From the NCBI GenBank assembly GCA_032433765.1, contig JAVIAB010000047.1, forward strand, positions 10,809,387 to 10,873,386: DNA of 64,000 bases, written 5' to 3'. This stretch comes from Megaustenia siamemsis. Taxonomy: Eukaryota > Mollusca > Gastropoda > Stylommatophora > Ariophantidae. Of this stretch, positions 43,635-54,672 are shown in pieces; position 1 is the stretch's first letter, and the number at the start of each line of letters is the position of its first letter. The notes under the pieces are model-generated. The model saw nothing but the letters and a program-made list of their open reading frames with translations. It was not told where the DNA came from and did not search any database. A program made the position numbers and the translations under genes.

Positions 43635-44900
43635 TCATTCTAGTGTTTCTAATATTCCATCAATCTATCTTTTGCTCTTCTGTTGGCCTCTCCTGCTGTT
43701 ATGTTTCCTAGTGTTTCTAATATTCCATCAATCTATCTTTTGCTCTTCTGTTGGCCTCTCCTGCTGTTATGTTTCCTAGTGTTTCTAATATTCCATCAAT
43801 CTATCTTTTGCTCTTCTGTTGGCCTCTCCTGCTGTTATGTTTCCTAGTGTTTCTAATATTCCATCAATCTATCTTTTGCTCTTCTGTTGGCCTCTCCTGC
43901 TGTTATGTTTCCTGGTGTTTCTAATATTCCATCAATCCATCTTTTGCTCTTCTGTTGACCTCTCCTACTGTTATGTTTCCTAGTGTTTCTAATATTCCAT
44001 CAATCCATCTTTTGCTCTTCTGTTGGCCTCTCCTGCTGTTATGTTTCCTAGTGTTTCTAATATTCCATCAATCTATCTTTTGCTCTTCTGTTGACCTCTA
44101 CTGCTGTTATGTTTCCTAGTGTTTCTAATATTCCATCAATCTATCTTTTGCTCTTCTGTTGGCCTCTCCTGCTGTTATGTTTCCTAGTGTTTCTAATATT
44201 CCATCAATCTATCTTTTGCTCTTCTGTTGACCTCTACTGCTGTTATGTTTCCTAGTGTTTCTAATATTCCATCAATCTATCTTTTGCTCTTCTGTTGGCC
44301 TCTCCTGCTGTTATGTTTCCTGGTGTTTCTAATATTCCATCAATCCATCTTTTGCTCTTCTGTTGACCTCTCCTACTGTTATGTTTCCTAGTGTTTCTAA
44401 TATTCCATCAATCCATCTTTTGCTCTTCTGTTGGCCTCTACTGCTGTTATGTTTCCTAGTGTTTCTAATATTCCATCAATCTATCTTTTGCTCTTCTGTT
44501 GGCCTCTACTGCTGTTATGTTTCCTAGTGTTTCTAATATTCCATCAATCTATCTTTTGCTCTTATGTTGGCCTCTACTGCTGTTATGTTTCCTAGTGTTT
44601 CTAATATTCCATCAATCTATCTTTTGCTCTTATGTTGGCCTCTACTGCTGTTATGTTTCCTAGTGTTTCTAATATTCCATCAATCTATCTTTTGCTCTTC
44701 TGTTGGCCTCTACTGCTGTTATGTTTCCTAGTGTTTCTAATATTCCATCAATCTATCTTTTGCTCTTCTGTTGGCCTCTACTGCTGTTATGTTTCCTAGT
44801 GTTTCTAATATTCCATCAATCTATCTTTTGCTCTTCTGTTGGCCTCTCCTGCTGTTATGTTTCCTAGTGTTTCTAATATTCCATCAATCCATCTTTCTCG
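43635..44900. repeat. 68-bp satellite, inverted array, about 18 units
   Basis: Same 68-bp unit as 39126-41700 but in the opposite orientation: CTAGTGTTTCTAATATTCCA, TCAATCTATCTTTTGCTCTT, CTGTTGGCCTCT. Unit variants (GATAGATTG and GGCC) match the distal (41 kb) part of the first array, not its start. Confidence 0.95.
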
Positions 44901-45046
44901 CGGTCGGCCCTTGGGTCTGGTGTTCTAAGATATTGCAACTTCTGGTGAGAGCTTAGATTTCAAGAGTGTGAGCGTTTTTGTGACAGAGAATAAAATGTCG
45001 GCTCTACCTTTGCAGCTAATAAGCAGTCAAAAGTCATATGCGTAGA

Positions 45047-45800
45047 CACACCGCAGCCAGTCAAGCGTCATGTATCATGGACACACGGCAGCCAGTCAAG
45101 CGTCATATATCATGGACACACGGCAGCCAGTCAAGCGTCATATATCATGGACACACGGCAGCCAGTCAAGCGTCATGTATCATGGAAACATAGCAGCCAG
45201 TCAAGCGTCATGTATCATGGAAACATAGCAGCCAGTCAAGCGTCATATATCATGGACACACGGCAGTCAATTAAGCGTCACAGGTCATGGACACATAGCA
45301 GCCAGTCAAGCGTCATATATCATGGACACACAGCAGCCAGTCAAGCGTCATGTATCATGGATATACGGCAGCCAGTCAAGCGTCATATATTATGGACACA
45401 CGGCAGCCAGTCAAGCTTCATGTATCATGGACACACGGCAGCCAGTCAAGCGTCATGTATCATGGACACACAGCAGCCAGTCAAGCGTCATGTATCATGG
45501 ACACACAGCAGCCAGTCAAGCGTCATGTACCATGGACACACAGCAGCCAGTCAAGCGTCATATATTATGGACACACAGCAGCCAGTCAAGCGTCATGTAT
45601 CATGGACATACGGCAGCCAGTCAGGCGTCATATATTATGGACACACGGCAGCCAGTCAGGCGTCATATATTATGGACACACAGCAGCCAGTCAAGCGTCA
45701 TGTATCATGGACACACAGCAGCCAGTCAAGCGTCATATATCATGGACACATAGCAGCCAGTCAAGCGTCATATATCATGGACACACGGCAGTCAATTAAG
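45047..45800. repeat. 35-bp satellite, subfamily 1, about 21 units
   Basis: Unit ATGGACACACGGCAGCCAGT plus CAAGCGTCATATATC. Variants: CGG/CAG, TATATC/TGTATC, CAAGC/CAGGC. No gene, although frames stay open. Confidence 0.95.
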
Positions 45801-46840
45801 TGTCACAGGTCATGGACACATAGCAGCCAGTCATGTGTCACAGGTCATGGACACACAGCAGACTATTAAGTGTCACAGGTCATGGACACATAGCAGCCAG
45901 TCATGTGTCACATGTGATAGAAACACAGCCGCTAATTAAGTGTCACAGGTCATGGACACATAGCAGCCAGTCATGTGTCACAGGTGATGGAAACACAGCC
46001 GCTAATTAAGTGTCACAGATCGTTGTCATAAAGCAGCCAGTCATGTGTCACAGGTGATAGAAACTTAGCCGCTAATTAAGTGTCACAGGTCATGGACACA
46101 TAGCAGCCAGTCATGTGTCACAGGTGATAGAAACACAGCCGCTAATTAAGTGTCACAGGTCATGAACACACAGCAGACTATTAAGTGTCACAGGCCATGG
46201 ACACACAGCAGCCTATTAAGTGTCACAGGCCATGGACACACAGCAGACTATTAAGTGTCACAGGCCATGGACACACAGCAGCCTATTAAGTGTCACAGGC
46301 CATGGACACACAGCAGACTATTAAGTGTCACAGGCCATGGACACACAGCAGCCTATTAAGTGTCACAGGTCATGGACACACAGCAGACTATTAAGTGTCA
46401 CAGGCCATGGACACACAGCAGCCTATTAAGTGTCACAGGCCATGGACACACAGCAGACTATTAAGTGTCACAGGCCATGGACACACAGCAGCCTATTAAG
46501 TGTCACAGGCCATGGACACACAGCAGCCTATTAAGTGTCACAGGCCATGGGCACACAGCAGACTATTAAGTGTCACAGGTCATGGACACACAGCAGACTA
46601 TTAAGTGTCACAGGCCATGGACACACAGCAGACTATTAAGTGTCACAGGCCATGGACACACAGCAGCCTATTAAGTGTCACAGGCCATGGACACACAGCA
46701 GACTATTAAGTGTCACAGGCCATGGACACACATCAGTCTATTAAGTGTCACAGGCCATGGACACACAGCAGACTATTAAGTGTCACAGGCCATGGACACA
46801 CAGCAGCCTATTAAGTGTCACAGGTCATGGACATAGAGCG
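45801..46840. repeat. 35-bp satellite, subfamily 2, with 70-bp higher-order period
   Basis: Unit ATGGACACACAGCAGACTAT plus TAAGTGTCACAGGCC. From about 46150 to 46740 GACTATTAAG and GCCTATTAAG units alternate, giving a 70-bp dimer period. The earlier part alternates longer units with CAGCCGCTAATTAAG. Confidence 0.93.
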
Positions 46841-46940
46841 ACTAATCAAGTGTCATGTGTCATAGAGAAAACAGCGGTCAATCAAGTTTCACTGACCATG
46901 GACAGAGAGCGGCCAATCAAATGTCATAGATCATGGACAC

Positions 46941-47315
46941 AGCGGACAATCAGGTGTAACAGGTCATGGACAAACATCTACACTAAAATGTCACAGGTCA
47001 AACACACTCATCATTTAATCAAGTGTAACAGGTCATGGACAAACATCTACACTAAAATGTCACAGGTTAAACACACACATCATTCAATCAAGTGTAACAG
47101 GTCATGGACAAACTTCTACACTAAAATGTCACAGGTAAAACACACACATCATTCAATCAAGTGTAACAGGTCATGGACAAACATCTACACTAAAATGTCA
47201 CAGGTTAAACACACACATCATTCAATCAAGTGTAACAGGTCATGGACAAACATCTACACTAAAATGTCACAGGTCAAACACACACATCATTCAATCAAGT
47301 GTCATTATCATGGAT
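46941..47315. repeat. 68-bp tandem repeat, about 5 units
   Basis: Unit GTGTAACAGGTCATGGACAA, ACATCTACACTAAAATGTCA plus CAGGTCAAACACACACATCATTCAATCAA (split here for length). Derived from two diverged 35-bp units of the neighbouring satellite (shared GTCATGGACA and GTCACAGGT). Confidence 0.9.
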
Positions 47316-48362
47316 ACAGCGACCAAACGAGTGTTATGGACACACCGGGGCCAGTCAAGTGTTACAGATCATGGACACTCAGCTGCCAGACATATGTCAC
47401 AGGTCAAGGACACCGCGGCCAGTCAAGTGCCAGGGGTCACTGACACAAAACAGACAGTTAAACGTCAAATGTCATGGTCACACAGCAACCATTCTAGTGT
47501 CGTAGGAAATGGACACGCATATGCCAATCGCATGCCCTAGATAAATGAGAAAGGGGAACCACTCAAGTGTTATAGGTAATTGGTCTATACAGTGGACCAT
47601 AAACTGTCAAAGCTCATTAACATATAGTGGACCATAAAGTGTCGTAGTTCATGGACTCTGCTAATCAAATGTCATTGGTAAATATTTGGACAGCAACAAA
47701 TCAAGTGTCGTAAGTAATGGACACACAACGGCTAGTCTGACATCACAAGACATGGACACAAAGCCAATTAACTGTCACAGGTAATGGACAAACACGTGTC
47801 ACAGATCCTGGACACAAGGGATACCAGCAAGTGTCATTAGTCTTGGACACACAACAGACAACCAAGTGTCATCGGTCATGGACACACAGCAGGACATAAG
47901 TGATATAGGGTAAGGATACACAGCAGCCAGTCAAGCGTCATAAGCCATTGATACACAGCAGATCAACAAGTGTTACAGGTCATTGACACACCACAGACCA
48001 TCAATTGTCTACAAAGCAGGCCATCAATTTGTTTTAGATCATTGACATATACACCAGACCATCAAATGTTATAGGCCATTGACACACAGTGGACCATCTT
48101 GTGTCATTGGTCAATGACACACAGTGGACCATCATTTGTCATAGATTATTGACACACAGTGTACCATTATGCATCATTGGCACCAACAAGTAATATATTG
48201 GTCATTGGCAAACGATGGACCATCAGCAAACAATGGGCCATCAAGTGTTATAGGTCATTGACACGCAGTGACCATCAAGTGTCATAGGTCATTGACACAC
48301 AGTGACCACCAAGTGCCATAAGTCATTTAAGGACAGTGGGCCATCAAGTGTCATATGTCATT
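47316..48362. repeat. degenerate tail of the 35-bp satellite
   Basis: Recurring GTCAT.GGTCATGGACACACA and later CATTGACACACAGTGGACCA words at irregular spacing, with many indels. It reads as an old, unhomogenised edge of the 35-bp array. Confidence 0.85.
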
Positions 48363-48773
48363 TTTTTTCGTACGTCACTTTTACCTCTGGCGAAGTCCCC
48401 TAGAGACTAGGAACTGAATTTTGCGCGTTAATCAATTTTTCCCTGGCAGCCGTGTGCACAGGGGTCCCTCGCCACACGGGCAGATAACTCCGTCTTCGGA
48501 GGCCCTCATTTTTTTTGTCCTTGACATACATGAGTAAAAGCACTTGTGACAATTTCTCCACCCATAACATAGGAGGATATATGCAACATACAACTGTTTC
48601 GTCACTAATACTCTGGCTGATTTGCACATTTCTATCTTTTCAGTCAGATAAAATAGACCTGCTTTGGAATACATTCAAAGTCATTCCAAGAGTTTGTATC
48701 TCAACATTTCAAAATCTTTGTAGTTAAAAATTGAATATTGCCGCTGGAAATCTCCCAGATTTCTTATCTTTTA
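48363..48773. other. no gene seen
   Basis: Between the satellite edge and a LINE. No recognised feature. Confidence 0.4.
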
Positions 48774-48784
48774 TCCTGCTGTTA

Positions 48785-49394
48785 TCATCATCATCTAGTG
48801 CCATCTCCGCATCGAAGGTTGCCTACCATGGAGCGCCATTCTGCTCTGTCTCTTGCTTTGATGGTGAAGGTTGTCATAGGTTGATTTGTCCATCTTTTGA
48901 TGTTACTCGTCCATGTTAGTCTTGGTCTGCCTCTGCCTCTTTTACCTTGTATTTTCCCTTCCATGATTACTTTTAGTAGGCTGTTGTGTCTTTTAACATG
49001 ACCCAAAAATCTTATTTGTCTTGTTTGAATTGTGCTTAGTAGTTCTCTTTTCATTTTTAGTTGTTTTAAGACTTCATCGTTTGTTTTCTTTTAATTCCAT
49101 CCAATTCTACATATTCTTCTATATATCCACATTTCAAAGGCTTCAATTCTCTGTTCTGTTTTCTTGTCCAATGTCCATGTTTCTGCACCATGTGGGAATA
49201 TTGAGAAGATGTAACAGTTTGCTATTCTTAGGTTTAGCCCTGGTGTTATTTGTTTTGATGTTAGTATGTTCTTCATGACATTAAAATTACGTTTTGCCAT
49301 TCCTATTCTTTTATTTATTTCAATTGTACATTTTCCATCACTGGTTATAGTATGTCCAAGGTAGTTGTAGTTTTGAACTGTCTCCAGGTTCAGG
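48785..49394 (-). mobile_element. LINE family B copy with 11-bp TSD
   Basis: TSD TCCTGCTGTTA at 48774-48784 and 49395-49405. The minus strand encodes [47 protein letters not shown], then after a frameshift MKRELLSTIQTRQIRFLGHV and GRGRPRLTWTSNIKRW. The 3' end is GGCACTAGATGATGATGATA. Confidence 0.94.
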
Positions 49395-49405
49395 TCCTGC
49401 TGTTA

Positions 49406-50786
49406 CAAGCAAATATATAATAAAATATCATTCACATGATGTACAGCAGGAGTTTCACGTCATAAATTAAAATTACCTCCCCTGGAACAAAACTACAATT
49501 TTTAAAAAGTTAAAATTATCTCATGTTCCTGAATGAGAGTAACTAACATATTTATTGTATTTTTGTGTTAGTGTTAGGGAACGTAGGACTTCAGCTTCGC
49601 ATTATTTCTCTTGTCTTAGTTGGGGCAAGTTTAAATTACAACTTGTAAACAAAGCATATATAAATTATACATTAACCAAAAAACTATATGTTGTGCATGG
49701 TGTGTCACAATTTGATACCACTTCCATAAAATATAAATATTTAGAATGAGCATAATGTCCTCTTTATCTATAAATGCTGCATTTAGTCCAGGTCTAGAAC
49801 TGATTTGTCACTTTGAGATGAAGTCGAACAGAAGTGTACGAGATAAGAAGTCTGAAATGTACGTGATAAGAAGATTCGTGTTGAGGCTTGTGGTTAGTGT
49901 GTTTTTATCTTTGACGAGACTGTCAACAAAGAAGGAACAATGCACAACGACAATCCAACAATAACAGTGACATACGTTGATAGGTATGGTGCTCAAATGA
50001 ATTTCAATATTTTGGTCCTCATCAGGATCATTTTCACGCTATTTATGTTAAAAGCTGGCACAGCGACGTTCTTGTAAGCCTGAACTTACAAACTAGTCTA
50101 GAGAATCACGAAATTACGGAATTACAGAGAAAGCCAATGGGCAAGATGGCTGTTGTTATTATCTGATCGGATTACTGTGGTAAAAATAGTTGCGACGGTC
50201 GTTGTAGCCCTTTTAAACAAAAATAATATACATATGATTGTTAATATTTATTCTGTACGACTTATCTGTAAAAAAAATCCAATGAAATTAATTTATCTTA
50301 TTTTGGTATTTCTTACCTTTACCTTAAAGGCGAAATCAGCATCAACTTGCAATTATTTAAAGATTCAATAATTCTCGAAAAAATGACCCTAAAGACAAAT
50401 CACCAGGAATTGTAGTGGCAGTGCTGTACTATTTGAGGTTGTTAGTTGCACTGATCACGACATGTACACAGGCACTGTTGCTGGACAAGGATCTCAAGTG
50501 GCAGAAGTCAGAAGTGTGTTATGAAACCGTTACACGAAAGTGGGGCTAGTTCGGCAGGTAGGCGGTAGGTTTCAACAAGCAAAGATATTGGCTTTCCATG
50601 CAGGCTTTGACTTGCTCACCTGTACCTCTATTCTTACCTTCACTGATGACGTACGTAATCGTGTGCTGCATGCTAGGGCTGCCAATGTCAGGAAAATCCG
50701 TTAAGTGAAGGAATGGTGGGCGGGACATGCAATATATGTCTATAATGTTACATTTAAAATCTACAGCTGAAGAAATCTACGGTAAT
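49406..50786. other. no gene or repeat recognised
   Basis: AT-rich single-copy-looking sequence. Short open frames (for example 49746-49964) have no recognisable family. Confidence 0.45.
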
Positions 50787-50796
50787 ATAAGAATGA

Positions 50797-51319
50797 TGGG
50801 TATGGCAAAAAGTAATTTTAATGCCATGAAAAATATACTAACAACTAAATAAATAACAGTAGGGCTGAAACTAAGAATAGCAAAATGTTACATCTTCTCA
50901 ATATTCTTATATGGTGCAGAAACATGGACATTAGACAAGAAAATAGAACAGAAAATTGAAGCCTTTGAAATGTGGATATATAGAAGAATATGTAGAATTG
51001 GATGGAAGGAAAAGAGAACAAATGATGAAGTCTTAAAACAACTAAAAATGAAAAGAGAACTACTAAGCACAATTCAAACAAGACAAATGCGATTTTTGGG
51101 CCATGTTAAAAGACACAACAGCCTAATAAAAGTAATCCTGGAGGGGAAAATACAAGGTAAAAGAGGCAGAGGCAGACCAAGACTAACATGGACGAGTAAC
51201 ATCAAAAGATGGGCAAGTCAATCTATGACAATCTGCACCATCAAAGCAAGAAACAGAGTAGAAGGGTGATCCATGGTAGCCAACCTTCGTTGCGGAGACG
51301 GCACTCGATAATGATGATG
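50797..51319 (+). mobile_element. LINE family B copy with 10-bp TSD
   Basis: TSD ATAAGAATGA at 50787-50796 and 51320-51329. 5'-truncated. Encodes the C-terminal domain (WIYRRICRIGWKEKRTNDEV, QMRFLGHVKRHNSLIKV) with a stop at the end, and ends GGCACTCGATAATGATGATG. Confidence 0.94.
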
Positions 51320-51454
51320 ATAAGAATGAACCAGTTATTCATAGACACACATACACTTATGTAATTGTTCAGACACGATTGACAATTCTTTCTCCAACAA
51401 TTATTATCTAATTTCCCATCATTATTTACTCCTTTTATATGTGTTAATCTTCAT

Positions 51455-51875
51455 CTCAACGTTGTGCTACCAATGCCAGACCTGGACCCTAGATGCAAGA
51501 ACTATAAGAAAAATAACCTCTACAGAGATGAAATGTGTTAGACGAATGACAGGAAACAGTCTGAGAGATAAGATCAGAAATGAAGAACTGAGAAAAAAAG
51601 GCTAGGAATAGCCCTCGCCATAGAATATATAAGGAAACAACAGATAAAATGGTTTGGCCACGTTACAAGGCAGAAAGAACAAAACACAACACAACGAGCC
51701 TTCAACAAACGTTGTGAGAACACCAGACCCAAGGGTCGACTACGAAAAAGATGGGTCGATGTAATATTAGAAGCACTAGGAAACATAACAGCAGCAGAGG
51801 CGAACAGAAGAGCAAATGATCTCCCCTCAACGCTGAAAGGTAGATGAGGAAGGAAAGAAGAAGAAGAAGAATGTG
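51455..51875 (+). mobile_element. LINE family D, 3' end
   Basis: Same segment as 60950-61370: GTTGTGCTACCAATGCCAGA, then EMKCVRRMTGNSLRDK coding, QQIKWFGHVTRQKE, TTQRAFNKRCENTRPKGR, RKRWVDVILEALGNITAAEA and a GAAAGAAGAAGAAGAAG tail. A single (unamplified) copy of the 68-bp satellite progenitor is at about 51745-51815. Confidence 0.92.
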
Positions 51876-51959
51876 TAGAAGGGGGTCGGGGTTAGGTAGA
51901 AACTGACAGCATTCTTGTGATGGATTAGAACGTGGGCATCCGAGAAGCCAACATGATTT

Positions 51960-52220
51960 CTGTGATATTGAGTTATTGGGTTTTCTTTTCTTTTTTTCTC
52001 TCTCTTTTGTTCATTTCTTTTCTTATTTTCTTATTTTTCATTTCTATTCTATTTTTACTATTCTTTTCTTTTTTCTTTTTTTTCCCGTTTATTTATATAT
52101 GTTCTGTTCCTCTTTTATTTTCCCTCTTTTCACATTTTTTTCATTTCTTTGTTTCTCTTTACATTTTTTTTTCAGGTAATAGAACATTTAAATTGTTTTT
52201 CGTTTTTTTTTTTTTTAGGT
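51960..52220. repeat. polypyrimidine/T-rich low-complexity tract
   Basis: About 260 bp of T-rich DNA with scattered C and A, asymmetrical between strands. Not coding. Confidence 0.85.
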
Positions 52221-52464
52221 TATAATTATTTTCCTCCTGCGTGTTACCGGGGCCTCATTACAAGGGAAGTAAGGAATAGTGACACTGTGACCTTCCAGGC
52301 ATGTCGTAAGAGACGACTAAGGAGATTGATCGATGGCTTGACAAGCTGTCATTGTAAAAAGTAGCCTATTGTTATGGAAACAGAACCATAGATTTTAGAG
52401 CAGTGATCTCTGCAATATGTACCATTTTGGCACGCAAGGTTTCTGTTTTTGATATTGTGTTCAG

Positions 52465-52680
52465 ATCGAAAGTTATGGAGAGGCATGATTTCCTACGCCA
52501 GCAGACACGGTACTTGATGATGGTGATGATGTTAAAGCGAGCGAACGCGGTAGCTATCACGGTAGCTATGTTTTTAGGTAGCTGAGTTGGCCGTGTGCAC
52601 TAACGTTTCGTTCCTCGAAGGCAAGGCGCTGTGCCAAGGAGTACTGGTTCGATTCTGCTTCGAACTATATATTGTTCTTT
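52465..52680 (+). mobile_element. composite: LINE E tail plus tRNA-like SINE family 3, copy 1
   Basis: First part (GATCGAAAGT.ATGGAGAGGC, ATGATTTCCTACGCCAGCAG, GATGATG run) is the LINE E 3' end. Then TAGGTAGCTGAGTTGGCCGT (A-box-like) and TACTGGTTCGATTCTGCTTC (B-box-like) about 75 bp apart. The same junction occurs at 56535-56755. Confidence 0.75.
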
Positions 52681-52775
52681 GTTATTTTTTCTGTTCTTTG
52701 TTATTTTTTCTGTTCTTTGTTATTTTTTCTGTTATTTGTTATTTTTTCTGTTATTTGTTATTTTTTCTGTTATTT
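52675..52775. repeat. 19-bp T-rich tandem repeat
   Basis: Five to six units of TTGTTATTTTTTCTGTTCT, changing to TTATTTGTTATTTTTTCTG at the right. Confidence 0.9.
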
Positions 52776-52947
52776 AAACCAACACCGACTGCTGCCAACT
52801 ATAAATCTCAACGAGGTAACCTATTTGTCTAATTGGTCTATTGGCATGCTCGAAAATAATATTTAGAAATTATAATAAATGATAGCAGGAAATTAAAACA
52901 GTTAAAAAAAATAAAACTTTTATAAAAAAAAATATGCGAAATAATCG

Positions 52948-53020
52948 CGCCCGATAAGGGACTTGAACCCTTGACCCTCAGATAAAAAGTCTGATGCTCT
53001 ACCGACTGAGCTAACCGGGC
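52948..53020 (-). tRNA. tRNA-Lys (UUU)
   Basis: 73 nt on the minus strand. Acceptor GCCCGGT pairs with ATCGGGC (one G-T); the D arm has TAGCTCAGTCGGTAGAGC (A box); anticodon stem TCAGA/TCTGA with loop CTTTTTA (anticodon TTT, position 37 T instead of the usual A); T arm AAGGG-TTCAAGT-CCCTT (B box). No intron. A T9 Pol III terminator follows about 15 nt downstream. All stems pair. The A37U change is the only oddity. Confidence 0.9.
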
Positions 53021-53159
53021 TTGGTAGCAAAGTCTGCTTAAATGGAAATCAATGTTATTTTTTTTTTATTTTTTTTTTTGCGTAAGGGTATGTGGGACCC
53101 CAGCAGTGAAATGTATTTATATAAAGAAGGAATTAAAATGTTTTTACAGCATTAATTAC

Positions 53160-53405
53160 AATTATTATATTTACACGTTTTGGGAGGCAATTGTGGTTCT
53201 ATTATAAGGAGGGGACGGTAAAATAAATGCTGTGCTGCGGTCAAGCTGGCAGCAAGGGTCCAGTAATGGGGTGTTACATACACTCCTACAAGCTATGGTG
53301 AGAGCTTTACAAAAAAGGAACACATCAAAATACTGTACTAACGTTTCGGCCAACATGAGGTCTTCTTCAGAGAGCAAGGATAACGATAACAAACGATGAG
53401 ACACA
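53160..53405. other. unclassified repeat-like segment
   Basis: Contains ACGTTTCGGCCAACATGAGG and TCTTCTTCAGAGAGC, words that recur in many animal retroelement 3' ends; here only one copy exists, so no classification is made. Confidence 0.3.
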
Positions 53406-53902
53406 GATAAATGCTACTTCAGCTAGGATGATAAGGACTGGTAAGTAAAGGATAAATGCTACTTCAGCTAGGATGATAAGGACTGGTAAGTGAAGGATAA
53501 ATGCTACTTCAGCTAGGATGATAAGGACTGGTAAGTGAAGGATAAATGCTACTTCAGCTAGGATGATAAGGACTGGTAAGTGAAGGATAAATGCTACTTC
53601 AGCTAGGATGATAAGGACTGGTAAGTGAAGGATAAATGCTACTTCAGCTAGGATGATAAGGACTGGTAAGTGAAGGATAAATGCTACTTCAGCTAGGATG
53701 ATAAGGACTGGTAAGTAAAGGATAAATGCTACTTCAGCTAGGATGATAAGGACTGGTAAGTAAAGGATAAATGCTACTTCAGCTAGGATGATAAGGACTG
53801 GTAAGTAAAGGATAAATGCTACTTCAGCTAGGATGATAAGGACTGGTAAGTAAAGGATAAATGCTACTTCAGCTAGGACGATAAGGACTGGTAAGTGAAG
53901 GA
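53406..53902. repeat. 45-bp tandem repeat, 11 units
   Basis: Unit GATAAATGCTACTTCAGCTA, GGATGATAAGGACTGGTAAG plus TGAAG. Nearly identical units; variation is limited to GTGAAG/GTAAAG. A LINE B copy inserted at its right edge. Confidence 0.96.
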
Positions 53903-54559
53903 TAAATACTCAAAAGCAAGTGGATTAAGTGGATATCAAAATTGAAGAAATAGACCTGGAGACAGTTCAGAACTACAACTACCTTGGACATACTATAACC
54001 AGTGATGGAAAATGTACAACTGAAATAAACAAAAGAATAGGAATGGCAAAAAGTAATTTTAATGTCATGAAGAAATACTAACATCAAAACAAATAACACC
54101 GGGGCTAAAACTAAGAATAGCAAAATGTTACATCTTCTCAATATTCTTATATGGTGCAGAAGCATGGACATTAGACAAGAAAATAGAACAGAGAATTGAA
54201 GCCTTTGAAATGTGGATATATAGAAGAATAGGTAGAATTGGATGGAAGGAAAAGAGATCAAATGATGAAGTCTTAAAACAACTAAAAATGAAAAGAGAAC
54301 TACTAAACACAATTCAAACAAGACAAATGCGATTTTTGGGCCATGTTAAAAGACACAACAGCCTACTAAAAGTAATCCTGGAGGGGAAAATACAAGGTAA
54401 AAGAGGCAGAGGCAGACCAAGACTAACATGGACGAGTAATATCAAAAGATGGACAAATCAGCCTATGACAACCTGCACCATCAGAGAAAGAGACAGGGCA
54501 GAATGGCGCTCCATGGTAGCCAACCTTCGTTGCGGAGACGGCACTCATTGATGATGATG
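53903..54559 (+). mobile_element. LINE family B copy with 10-bp TSD in a minisatellite
   Basis: TSD AAGTGAAGGA at 53893-53902 and 54560-54569; the duplicated bases belong to the 45-bp repeat unit. Encodes [16 protein letters not shown], a frameshift near 54070, then AEAWTLDKK, WIYRRIGRIGWKEKRSNDEV, QMRFLGHVKRH, GRGRPRLTWTSNIKRW and GDGTH. It ends GGCACTCATTGATGATGATG. Confidence 0.94.
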
Positions 54560-54672
54560 AAGTGAAGGAGAAGTGGACAGAGGGGTAAGAGATGAGATGG
54601 TGGTGCGAGAGAGAGGGAGAGGGAGAGAGAGAAAGATGGGCTACATGTTGGAGGATAGGTAAAATGTGGAAA

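Noticed and set aside
45147..47540. Open frames in the 35-bp satellite
   Set aside because: Frames remain open because of unit composition; they have no domain and shift with each indel.
51932..52364. Phe-rich membrane-like frames
   Set aside because: Translation of a T-rich tract; no conserved feature.
53280..53400. Penelope-like or hammerhead-containing retroelement end
   Set aside because: Only a short suggestive word (ACGTTTCGGCC...TCTTCTTCAGA) is present; no RT, GIY-YIG domain or complete ribozyme core was seen.
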